DNA of 43,501 nt from positions 1 through 43,501 of the forward strand of contig CAYSCH010000025.1 in the NCBI GenBank assembly GCA_964429355.1. Direction: 5' to 3'. A model generated the notes under the pieces. It saw only the letters and a list, made by a program, of their open reading frames with translations, made no database searches and had not been told where the DNA came from. Of this stretch, positions 17,326 to 25,101 are shown piece by piece (position 1 is the first letter of the stretch; every line of letters begins with the position of its first letter). Source of the stretch: JAAYAY01 sp964429355. Lineage in GTDB: Bacteria > Planctomycetota > Planctomycetia > Pirellulales > Thermoguttaceae. The translations under genes and the position numbers were made by a program.

Positions 17326-19038
17326 TCAGAGAATCGCCTGTTGCTTTCGGCGTTTGCGGTGGTTGATGCGGCCACTGCGTCGTGCGATGGCCTGCCAAAA
17401 CCACTTCCACTCCGTGGAGTTCTGCCCGGCGGCCTTGAGATACGCCCGGAGGAACCGAAGGCGTACGGTTCGGGAGACCCAGGGATGGGCCTCGAGGCTG
17501 GCGGCAAGCCGGGCTATATCGGCAACTCGGTTTGCGCGGGAGGTATCCGCTTCGAGGCAGACGTCGTCCACGTCGACCAGGAAGCTCTCGATCCGGCCGT
17601 TGCGATCGGCGACCAGCAGGTTGCTGCCTTTGAGATCGCCGTGGAGCACTCTTTGAGCGTGCATGCGTCCCAGGAGCCTGCCGATCGATTCGGCACAGCG
17701 GCTGGCCCGGCGGACTCGCAGGTGCTGCGGCTCGCCGGCGATCCGCCACAGGTAGAGATGGAGGTTCTCGGAGCCCTCGATCCACTCGACCGCCAGATAG
17801 CTCTCGCACCGGTACCAGGGACGGCGTCGATCAACGGCCACCACCGGGCGAGCGGCCGGAATCCCTCGCAGTTGCAGGGCGTGGCCTCGTTTCCAGCCCT
17901 GTACGGCCCGGGCCGGGCGGAATGGGGCAAGGAGTTGTTTCCACCACTTGCGAGCCCGATAGCGCTTGTAGGCGACGTGAACCGTATCGTCTCCCAGGCA
18001 CAGGTCGGCTTCCACGATCACGCTGCCACGATCCAGCTTGACCGGCTGGTGCATGTTTTCCCAGAGAAGCGTTTCTGCTGAGGCCGAGATCTTCCGCAAG
18101 GTATCCACCGGCATTTCGCTCACACCATGAGACCGTCCTGAGGGCGTCCGGAGAGCGACGAAGTCGTGGTTGGTTCGCAGGGTCCGCCGGTCGAGACGCC
18201 GCAGGCGGAATCGGCAATACCGCTCCGTGCGCTTCTTCAATTGCTGAATCACTTGGGAAGGTGGTGGAACCTTCAGTCTCGGACGAACGGCAAGATAGGT
18301 CTCCCAGAATCGATAGCGATCGGTACGCGAAAGTCTCCCGCCCCAGGCAGCGTTCAGAACGGCGAGGGCTGTTCGAGTGGCCGACCAGGTGAGGGCTTTG
18401 GTAAATCGTACTCCGCCGACGTCGATCAGGTGAAACCGGTAGCAATCCCGCTCCCGATCGACAAGTGGTCGATCTCCTTCGAGTAATACAACGACATTAC
18501 CCGGGTGAAGATCATTGTGGTGAATTCCGGATTGATGGATTCTTCCCATAAATCGGGCCAGGTCGGTCAGCAGCCGCCGACCGACCGTTCGTCGCTCGTT
18601 GGACGACAAGAGGGGTAGGTATCGACGCTGGTATTCGTCCAGCGAACACCCGTCGGGGATTGCCTCGGTGACAAGGAACGAGTCTCCCACCGGTCCCCGC
18701 CCCGTTTCTTCTTGCCAGGCTACTGGACGGATCGTGCTGATTCCGAGTTTCGCAATTCGCTCGGCCTTGAGCCACTCCCGGCGGGCTGGGCTGCGACGGA
18801 ACCAGTGGCGAACTCGGTCCCAGATTGTGCAACAACGGAAGTGCTTCACGAAGAATTCACGCCGCTCGACACGGACGCGGTACACGGAACGGTGCGGACC
18901 GTGTTTGACCACCTCAACGTCGCCATCGCCGAGCCACTCGTCCAGCCGGAGTCCCTTGGGGCCAAGCAGAACCTGAGCCCAGGATTCTCTGCAGTGCCAA
19001 CGGGCATGGCTGGTTCTTCGGTGAACGAACGACTCCAT
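17326..19038 (-). CDS. Double LPS-kinase-like (Kdo/WaaP superfamily) protein
   Basis: A 570-aa protein with two kinase-like domains in tandem. The first (about residues 15-270) has HRSVYRVRVERREFFVKHF as the ATP-lysine region, IHHNDLHPGNVVVL near 175 as catalytic loop and FHLIDVGGVRF as metal loop. The second (about 330-560) has VHVAYKRYRARKWW, VLHGDLKGSNLLVA near 465 and FLVDVDDVCLEA. Both keep the catalytic-loop Asp and the metal-loop Asp, so both may be active. WaaP/KdkA kinases phosphorylate LPS core sugars at the inner membrane; the substrate here is not known. ATG 19038 was chosen because upstream codons lack domain character. It is the most upstream gene of the leftward block and is divergent from the propeller gene. 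Confidence 0.82.
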   Translation of the reverse strand: MESFVHRRTSHARWHCRESWAQVLLGPKGLRLDEWLGDGDVEVVKHGPHRSVYRVRVERREFFVKHFRCCTIWDRVRHWFRRSPARREWLKAERIAKLGISTIRPVAWQEETGRGPVGDSFLVTEAIPDGCSLDEYQRRYLPLLSSNERRTVGRRLLTDLARFMGRIHQSGIHHNDLHPGNVVVLLEGDRPLVDRERDCYRFHLIDVGGVRFTKALTWSATRTALAVLNAAWGGRLSRTDRYRFWETYLAVRPRLKVPPPSQVIQQLKKRTERYCRFRLRRLDRRTLRTNHDFVALRTPSGRSHGVSEMPVDTLRKISASAETLLWENMHQPVKLDRGSVIVEADLCLGDDTVHVAYKRYRARKWWKQLLAPFRPARAVQGWKRGHALQLRGIPAARPVVAVDRRRPWYRCESYLAVEWIEGSENLHLYLWRIAGEPQHLRVRRASRCAESIGRLLGRMHAQRVLHGDLKGSNLLVADRNGRIESFLVDVDDVCLEADTSRANRVADIARLAASLEAHPWVSRTVRLRFLRAYLKAAGQNSTEWKWFWQAIARRSGRINHRKRRKQQAIL

Positions 19039-19455
19039 GGATATCTCGGAGAGGCGAGGCCGGTTCGAGCGAGCCCATAGACGTAGCAAAGGAATGGCCG
19101 CAAGACAAGATAGTCTGGAAAACTTGAGACGAATAGACGCTGCCCAAGAAGGATGGAATTGTTGGCAGACCACGCACAATTTGGCTACCCAATATTCCGA
19201 TCTTCCACCATCCCAGCATTCCTGTTCAAATCGGGAGGTTGCTTGCCACCACTCCGTGGACCAGTTGAGGCCGCTGGTCGCCAGGGCGTCTGGACGGTTT
19301 CCGAGGGATTCGGGTATCATTGACTGTGTGCTCTGTCTAAACCACTCCACTCATTAGTGGGGGCTGGTGACCCATATTCACTCGCTTCTGAGCGTACAAG
19401 CAATTGGGCCGCCTCGCTCGGCCCGCGGTGATTGTCAGTGTAAGGAGGTAGCGGC
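19039..19455. other. Divergent intergenic region, kinase-like gene / propeller gene
   Basis: About 417 bases that should hold both promoters. A small hairpin, CCACT-catt-AGTGG, lies near 19346-19359, and a strong ribosome site AAGGAGGT at 19442-19449 serves the propeller gene's GTG start. No repeats or conserved gene were recognised. Confidence 0.45.
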
Positions 19456-20739
19456 GTGCGTAGCGATCATGGGAAGGAAACCGGTCTGGCTCTGGCATTG
19501 GTCGCTCTGGGATTTCTCGGTGCCGATTGGCCCAATTTCCGTGGGCCGGGTGCGACGGCCACATCAGCCGACTCCAATACGCCAACCCATTGGTCGAGTA
19601 TGGCCAACGTTGCCTGGAAGACTCCCCTTCCTGGAGCCGGCGACTCGAGCCCCATCACGTGGGGCGACATGGTGTTCGTTACCACCTATTCGGGTTACGG
19701 ACTTGATGAGGATGAGCCGGGCGAGCCGATGGATCTTCGCCTACACCTGGTCTGCCTGGGAATCGAGAAANNNNNNNNNNAGAAAGGGGAGATTCTCTGG
19801 GCGCGTGAGATTGAACCGCGGCTGCCCGAGCAGGATTTCCGTAGTTTCCTGGTTCAGCACGGTTATGCATCGAGTACCCCTGCGACCGATGGCGAGCGGG
19901 TTTACCTTTTTGCCGGACAGACAGGCGTACTGGCGTTCACCATGGCCGGCAAGCCGGTTTGGAAAGCCGATGTCGGCAAGGGACTCGACGAATGGGGCTC
20001 GGCGACTTCCGTCGTGCTGCACAAGGGTCTTGTGATAGTCAACGCCAGCGTCGAGAGCGGGGCGATCGTGGCACTCGACAAGGCCGACGGGAAGGAAGCC
20101 TGGCGTTTCGACGGGATCAAGCGGTCGTGGAGTACGCCGGTCATTGCGAAGTCGTCCGAAGGTCGGGAAGAGCTGGTTGTGAGCGTGGAGGGAAAAGTCT
20201 ACGGGCTGGCCCCCGACACGGGTGAAAAACTCTGGGAGTGCGTGAGTTTGCAGGACTATGTTTGCCCGTCGGTCGTTGCCCATGAGGGAGTCGCCTACAT
20301 AACGGCCGGTCGCAAGCCGTTCTGCATGGCGGTGCGGCTTGGTGGAAGCGGCAACGTGCTCGCAACGCATGTTCTCTGGCAGATCGCCCAGACGCCGAAG
20401 GTTGCCACGCCGCTTTATCACGAGGGCCGGCTCCATTGGATCGACAACGAGGGCCGTGCCGTTTGCATCGACGCCGCCACGGGGAGCAAGCTCTACGAGC
20501 AATCGCTGGAGCTGGAAGGCCGCGGCGACAAGGTCTATGCGTCGCTCGTTTGCTCAGGCGACAAGCTGTACGGAGTGACTCGCGGGAACGGCACGATCGT
20601 TCTGAAGACAGGTGCCCAGTTCGAGGAGATCACGCGAAACGACTTGGGGGATCCGAGCGTCTGTAATGCCACACCCGCGATTGCCGGGGGCCGGTTGCTG
20701 CTGCGTTCAGATCGGTATTTGTACTGTATTGCCGAGTAA
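19456..20739 (+). CDS. PQQ-like beta-propeller repeat protein (contains assembly gap)
   Basis: A beta-propeller protein of about 427 residues with PQQ-type repeats. GTG 19456 sits 6 bases after AAGGAGGT. A short hydrophobic leader (residues 10-22) is followed by DWPNFRGPGA, a hallmark of planctomycete members. Repeats recur as ILWAREI, PVWKADVGKG, ALDKADGKEAWRFDG, GLAPDTGEKLWE and CIDAATGSKLYE. No catalytic residues are seen, so a scaffold or binding role is as likely as an enzymatic one. Ten N at 19771-19780 interrupt the coding sequence but keep the frame. The flanks share AGAAA; merging on it gives CLGIEKGEILW, the normal repeat length, so the gap is probably an unresolved overlap and the true protein slightly shorter. 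Confidence 0.88.
   Translation: MRSDHGKETGLALALVALGFLGADWPNFRGPGATATSADSNTPTHWSSMANVAWKTPLPGAGDSSPITWGDMVFVTTYSGYGLDEDEPGEPMDLRLHLVCLGIEKXXXXKGEILWAREIEPRLPEQDFRSFLVQHGYASSTPATDGERVYLFAGQTGVLAFTMAGKPVWKADVGKGLDEWGSATSVVLHKGLVIVNASVESGAIVALDKADGKEAWRFDGIKRSWSTPVIAKSSEGREELVVSVEGKVYGLAPDTGEKLWECVSLQDYVCPSVVAHEGVAYITAGRKPFCMAVRLGGSGNVLATHVLWQIAQTPKVATPLYHEGRLHWIDNEGRAVCIDAATGSKLYEQSLELEGRGDKVYASLVCSGDKLYGVTRGNGTIVLKTGAQFEEITRNDLGDPSVCNATPAIAGGRLLLRSDRYLYCIAE
19771..19780. other. Assembly gap of 10 N inside the propeller gene
   Basis: Ten N. The left flank ends GAGAAA and the right flank begins AGAAAGGGG, sharing AGAAA. Merging on that overlap keeps the reading frame. Confidence 0.95.
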
Positions 20740-20746
20740 GGATAAC

Positions 20747-20764
20747 AGGTGGCAGCCACCTTTT
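20747..20764 (+). terminator. Possible terminator after the propeller gene
   Basis: AGGTGGC (20747-20753) and GCCACCT (20755-20761) form a tight inverted repeat followed by TTTT, starting 8 bases after the stop codon. The loop would be only 1-3 nt, so the strength is doubtful. Confidence 0.4.
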
Positions 20765-20851
20765 GTGCGAAGCATCTGAAGAGCCATTCAGGCAGGATTT
20801 GGCTGTCGCCTTCCGCCTGGGACAATCTGAACATCGAAGAAAGGAAAAGCG

Positions 20852-21175
20852 ATGCCGCTTTTTGAGATCGAAACTGAGTCACATATTGTCATCACCTGGG
20901 CAAACGACGAGGATTCGGCGCGAGCGGTCGTGACCGAAAGCTATCCGAACGAAAAGCCGGTTCGGGTGACAAAACGCCCTCGCGACACCTGGGTGATTTC
21001 GAAGGCCGCTCTGGGTATCAAGGGCAAAACGGACCCCTGCATGACCGCTCGCGACTGCCTGGACCGCGCCGCCGGCGACAAACTGGCCGCCATCCGCATC
21101 TACATGCACGAAACCGGCAGCGACCTCGAACGGGCCCGCAAGGTCATCGAGTCGAATATGGTCATGGGGTGGTAG
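20852..21175 (+). CDS. Small conserved-looking protein of unknown function
   Basis: A 107-aa soluble protein; no family was recognised. It starts MPLFEIETESHIVITWAND and has a central KTDPCMTARDCLDRA segment with two cysteines and a helical C-terminal stretch, SDLERARKVIESNM. There is no signal peptide or membrane segment. AAAGGA lies upstream of the ATG at a usable distance, and codon use resembles neighbouring genes, which supports real coding. It lies between the propeller gene and the 809-aa secreted protein, 112 and 76 bases from them, on the same strand, so it may be co-expressed with the latter. Confidence 0.7.
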   Translation: MPLFEIETESHIVITWANDEDSARAVVTESYPNEKPVRVTKRPRDTWVISKAALGIKGKTDPCMTARDCLDRAAGDKLAAIRIYMHETGSDLERARKVIESNMVMGW

Positions 21176-21251
21176 ACCAGATGCTGGCACGCGTCTGGCA
21201 ACTCTGCCATAATCACTCCCGTTCCCACACCGCAGAACCGGGAGGTGTTCC

Positions 21252-23681
21252 ATGTTGCGTCCGATCCAGGCTTGCCGGATGGCGTTTGTCTATCTTGCTT
21301 TCGTGGCTTTCTTGATGGCCGGACTTGCGCCCGCCGCTGAGAACTCGGGCGATGGTGCCGTCGTCAAGAGAATCCTCAAAGGAACCGACGCGGGTGAAAA
21401 CCTGCTCAAGGCCGACGCTTGGCGCGGCTACGAGCAGGGGTTCGATCACGATGGCGAGGCGTTTCTGTGCGACAACAGCTCCAGCCCGCAAGGCCGGCGA
21501 GGAGTTGCCCAAACGATTGTGCTCAACCAGACCAAACCGGAACCGATCATTGCCTCGGCGCTGAGCCGGAGCGAAGGGGTGGGCGGTTCGCCGGATTCCG
21601 ACTACTCGGTGTATCTGGATCTCAGCTACACCGACGGAACACAGCTTTGGGGCCAATCAGCCCTGTTCGATGGCGGCACTCACGATTGGCAGCGGCGCGA
21701 GGTGGTGGTCATGCCCGCCAAGCCTGTCCGGCAACTGTCGTTCTACCTGCTCCTTCGCGGTCGGACGGGAAAGGCCTGGTTTCGCGATCCGCGGCTGGAA
21801 GTCGTGCGAGCCGGCCAGGGCGCAAGTCTCTTTGACGGAGTGGCCGTCCAGTGCCAGGGACCGCCACGCGAAGGTTTTCAGCTTCGCGACATTGCGGCCG
21901 GTTCCGATTTTCTCCGTTTCGAGCAGGAAACCCTCGGACTGCGGCTCGAGCAGAAAGTTACCAGGCAGCCGGGTGCTGACCTGATGGATGTGACTCTCAC
22001 CGACACCACCGGTCGAGACCGAGCCGTCACGCTCGTCTATTCCATTCCCGTACCCGGCAAGGGGCTCCAGTGGCTGGAAAACCCGCGGAGCACCGTCCCG
22101 GTCGAGCCATCGCGAGAGTACATGGATGCCGGCCGATTCAACCTGGGCACCAACGGCCGCATCTCCCCCTATCCTTTTGCTGCCGTGGCTACCTCGGAGG
22201 CAGGCACGGCGATTGGGATCGACATGGCCTACCCGGCTGTCTATCGCGCCGGCTACAATTCCGGCACCGCCGAGCTCTTTCTCGCCTACGATCTGGGTTT
22301 CACGCCCGAAAAGCCGACCACCCGGTTGCGAATCTGCCGATTCGGATTCGAGCCCCAATGGGGATTCCGCGCGGCTCTGGCCGCGTACTACGCCACGTTT
22401 CCCGCCGCGTTTCAATGCCGCACGCCCGAACAGGGACTCTGGATGCCCTTTGCCAAGATCAGCGACGTGGAAGGTTGGCAGGATTTTGGGTTCAAGTTCA
22501 AGGAGGGTGATAACGAGATCGGATGGGACGACCAGCACGAGATCACGACCTTCCGCTACACGGAGCCAATGACCTGGTGGATGCGGATGCCGACCGAGAT
22601 GCCGCGGACCCTCGAGGCGGCCCTCGCCGAGGCCAAGCGGTTGGCCGTGGTGAAGAAGGACCGGATGGCGTTGGCGTTCCAGACCAGCGGATTCCACGAT
22701 CAGGCCGGACGCCCGGTGGCCCGGCTCCTCGACACCCCCTGGTGCAACGGCGCCGTCTGGAGCATGAACGGTATGCCCGGCATTCAGGGCGACGTGACCG
22801 ACTTCGGTGTCAAATGGAATGCCGACCTGCGAAAGAAGCTTTACGGTCCCGAGACGGACACCAAGCTTGACGGCGAATACATCGATTCCAGCGAAGGCTA
22901 TGTGACGGCCGAACTGGATTTTCGTCGCGATCATTTTGCCGCTGCCCAGACTCCGCTCACATTCTCCTCGGGTGACCACAAGCCGGCTATCTTTCGCGGC
23001 CTTGTGGCCTTCGAATACGTGCGGGGGATTGCCGACGACGTGCACCGGATGGATCGTCTGATGATGGCCAACAGCACACCCATTCGGCTCTGCTGGCTCG
23101 CCCCGCTCCTGGAAGTCATGGGAACGGAAACCGACTGGCATCGCGAAGGGAAATGGCAGCCCATGCCCGACGCCGACCTGCTCTATCGCCGCGCCATGTG
23201 CAAAGGAAAGCCGTACTGTTTTCTCATGAACACCGAATTCGAAAAATTCTCCCATCAACTCGTCGAACGCTACATGAAGCGATCGCTCGCCTACGGGATG
23301 TTCCCGGGCTTCTTCAGCCATAACGCGTCTGAGGGCCACTACTTCACCCGGCCCGAGCTCTACAACCGCGACCGGCCCCTGTTCAAGAAGTACGTACCCC
23401 TCTGCAGCCTTGTCGCCGAAGCCGGCTGGGAGCCCGTCACGTTCGCCCGGTCCAGTGACGCGAAGGTGTATCTGGAACGGTTTGGCGACCGGTATTTGAC
23501 CGTCCTGAACGACAGCGCCGAGGAGCGGACGGCGGTCGTCGATCTCGATCCGCAGCTCCGTCCGAAAGTTCCTGCCACAACACGGGAGCTTGTTAGCGGC
23601 GGCAGTGTCCGGTGGAGCGACGGCAAGGCGTCGATCACGCTGGAAGCCGAGGACGTGAAGGTGATCGAATTGTCGCCCTGA
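21252..23681 (+). CDS. Large secreted protein, possible glycoside-hydrolase-like enzyme
   Basis: An 809-aa secreted protein without a family I can name with confidence. A Sec signal spans residues 8-29 (AFVYLAFVAFLMAGLAPAA). Residues about 45-200 look like a beta-sandwich carbohydrate-binding module (YSVYLDLSYTDGTQLWGQS, VRQLSFYLLLRGRTGKAWF). The next part has LFLAYDLGFTPE and WGFRAALAAYYATFP. A likely TIM-barrel region follows, with DGEYIDSSEGYVTAELDFR and MANSTPIRLCWLAPLLEVMG, and the protein ends in a small beta domain. Acidic residues in DGEYIDSSEG are candidates for catalysis. GGAGG lies 6 bases before ATG. Neighbours in sugar metabolism favour polysaccharide breakdown, but this is inference. 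Confidence 0.72.
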   Translation: MLRPIQACRMAFVYLAFVAFLMAGLAPAAENSGDGAVVKRILKGTDAGENLLKADAWRGYEQGFDHDGEAFLCDNSSSPQGRRGVAQTIVLNQTKPEPIIASALSRSEGVGGSPDSDYSVYLDLSYTDGTQLWGQSALFDGGTHDWQRREVVVMPAKPVRQLSFYLLLRGRTGKAWFRDPRLEVVRAGQGASLFDGVAVQCQGPPREGFQLRDIAAGSDFLRFEQETLGLRLEQKVTRQPGADLMDVTLTDTTGRDRAVTLVYSIPVPGKGLQWLENPRSTVPVEPSREYMDAGRFNLGTNGRISPYPFAAVATSEAGTAIGIDMAYPAVYRAGYNSGTAELFLAYDLGFTPEKPTTRLRICRFGFEPQWGFRAALAAYYATFPAAFQCRTPEQGLWMPFAKISDVEGWQDFGFKFKEGDNEIGWDDQHEITTFRYTEPMTWWMRMPTEMPRTLEAALAEAKRLAVVKKDRMALAFQTSGFHDQAGRPVARLLDTPWCNGAVWSMNGMPGIQGDVTDFGVKWNADLRKKLYGPETDTKLDGEYIDSSEGYVTAELDFRRDHFAAAQTPLTFSSGDHKPAIFRGLVAFEYVRGIADDVHRMDRLMMANSTPIRLCWLAPLLEVMGTETDWHREGKWQPMPDADLLYRRAMCKGKPYCFLMNTEFEKFSHQLVERYMKRSLAYGMFPGFFSHNASEGHYFTRPELYNRDRPLFKKYVPLCSLVAEAGWEPVTFARSSDAKVYLERFGDRYLTVLNDSAEERTAVVDLDPQLRPKVPATTRELVSGGSVRWSDGKASITLEAEDVKVIELSP

Positions 23682-23821
23682 AGTCCCGGGCTCTGTCGTG
23701 CCACGCACGAAGTGACCTTGCATGATTCGCAGAAGAAATAGTCGTCATGAAGATACCCGCGTGGGCTTGCCCCGCGTTCGGCTTGTGTCCGTGTCGTGCC
23801 TACGAACCCTGTCAGCTCGGG

Positions 23822-23884
23822 CCCATCGAGTTCCCCCAGCGCCTTGCCGCAATTTCCTCCGGGAATCACGCAAGGTTATTCAGC
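23822..23884 (-). repeat. Dispersed repeat, copy B (inverted relative to 30941-31002)
   Basis: Read on the - strand, this 63-base segment matches the + strand at 30941-31002 at about 52 of 62 positions, with one gap. The shared core includes GTGATTCCC, GAGGAAATTGCGGCAAGGCG and GAACTCGATGGG. The other copy runs directly into a reverse-transcriptase fragment; here, beyond the repeat, no reverse transcriptase is recognised. It fills part of the gap before the TIM-barrel gene. Confidence 0.75.
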
Positions 23885-23921
23885 CACGATTCTGTCCTTG
23901 TCTTTCAAAGGAGCAACTGCC

Positions 23922-24866
23922 ATGCATCGCCGCGATCTTCTGAAGTATCTTGGAGCCACGCTTGGAGCTGCGGCCTTCGGCCAGGCAGCATCCGCCGGCA
24001 GAGCGGCCCAGCCTGCCTGGAAGATCGCCATCGGCCTGAACGGTTTCGCGTCGGCCTCGGCAAAGTACAAAAAGGAATTTCCTATCCGCGACGTTCTCGG
24101 GTTCGCCCGTCGCGAAGGGTTCGCCGGCGTGGAACTCACCCAGGACTGGCCAGTGCCCGGCTACCCGGCCGCGGCCGATACGGAACGCATCGCCGCGCTC
24201 AAGAACATGTACGACGAATTTGGCCTGCAGATCTTCTCTATCCAAACCGGCACCAGCGGGGCTTTTGCGGCCGATGCTCAGCAGCGGGCCGACTGGCTCG
24301 TTGAATTCCGTGGCCATGTGGGTCTTGCCAAGGCAATCGGCTGCGATTGCATCGGCATGTGGCCCGGAGGTCCCCTCGGAAGTCAAACCTTCGAGGAGGC
24401 CATCGTTCACCTCGGCCATTCCTACGGCGAGGCCGCCAGAATTGCCGCCGATGCCGGACTGATCGCCGCCTTCGAAATCGAGCCCCCCTTCCTCTTCAAC
24501 ACGGAGGACCACATCCACCGCATTTTTGCAGCCGCTGCGGCGCCCGATCTGAAGATGATCTACGACCCGAGCCACTTCGATTTGATGAACGGTTCGACCG
24601 GAAAACCCCACGAGCTGCTCGAGCGAGTCGGCGTGAAGAATATCGGCTATCTCCACTTCACCGACTGCGACGGGACCCTCCGCGACGGCGGTACCTCAAA
24701 GCACCTTCCTTGCGGTGAGGGACACGTCGACATCAACGCCTCTTTGAGTGTCCTGCGAAACGGCGGCTTTCGCGGTTGGGCCATGGTCGATGCCTGGGAG
24801 ATCCCCGACCCATACGACGCGAGCCGAAAGGGCAAAGCCGCCTTGGAGCTCGGGATGCCCAAGTGA
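23922..24866 (+). CDS. Tat-exported sugar phosphate isomerase/epimerase-like TIM-barrel protein
   Basis: A 314-aa xylose-isomerase-like TIM-barrel (AP endonuclease 2 fold). It opens with HRRDLLKYLGATLGAAAFG, a twin-arginine leader, so it acts outside the cytoplasm. Likely metal ligands are the Glu in FAGVELTQDW, the Glu of AAFEIEPPF, the Asp/His of MIYDPSHFD and the His in YLHFTDCDG and GEGHVDINA, matching the usual Glu/Asp/His/Glu set. Relatives isomerise or epimerise sugars, and some cleave 3-keto-glycosides after Gfo/Idh/MocA oxidation. ATG 23922 has AAAGGAG upstream; the frame extends to 23796 but that part is repeat sequence. No exact substrate can be stated. Confidence 0.88.
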   Translation: MHRRDLLKYLGATLGAAAFGQAASAGRAAQPAWKIAIGLNGFASASAKYKKEFPIRDVLGFARREGFAGVELTQDWPVPGYPAAADTERIAALKNMYDEFGLQIFSIQTGTSGAFAADAQQRADWLVEFRGHVGLAKAIGCDCIGMWPGGPLGSQTFEEAIVHLGHSYGEAARIAADAGLIAAFEIEPPFLFNTEDHIHRIFAAAAAPDLKMIYDPSHFDLMNGSTGKPHELLERVGVKNIGYLHFTDCDGTLRDGGTSKHLPCGEGHVDINASLSVLRNGGFRGWAMVDAWEIPDPYDASRKGKAALELGMPK

Positions 24867-25101
24867 CGCGTCCGGTACAACGACGAGGTGGACTGCCGAC
24901 ACTCCTCCTCATCGACTGGTTCTTCGACCCGAACACACGCATTCCCCCACACGCTGGGGATAGACTGGCCTCATCTCGGCCTTCTCGCGATTGCCTCGCC
25001 GATACAATAAATGTCAAGCCAAGCCTGCATTCATCGCAGGCCGGATCTGCGGCGATGGCTTGCAGCCGGCTCTGTCGTCCCTCGCAACGGGAGGAGGCGT
25101 G
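24867..25101. other. Intergenic stretch upstream of the DUF1549/DUF1553 gene
   Basis: 235 bases with no gene. GGAGGAGG at about 25090-25097 is the ribosome site of the next gene. A GGTTC-like stretch near 24915 was examined as a possible tRNA arm and does not fit. Confidence 0.4.

Noticed and set aside
21657..23723. Long - strand open frame (688 codons)
   Set aside because: Antisense to the 809-aa secreted protein, which has a signal peptide and ribosome site; the reverse reading is His/Arg/Gly-rich without domains.
24905..24960. Possible tRNA T-arm near GGTTCTTCGACCC
   Set aside because: No acceptor or anticodon stem can be built around it.
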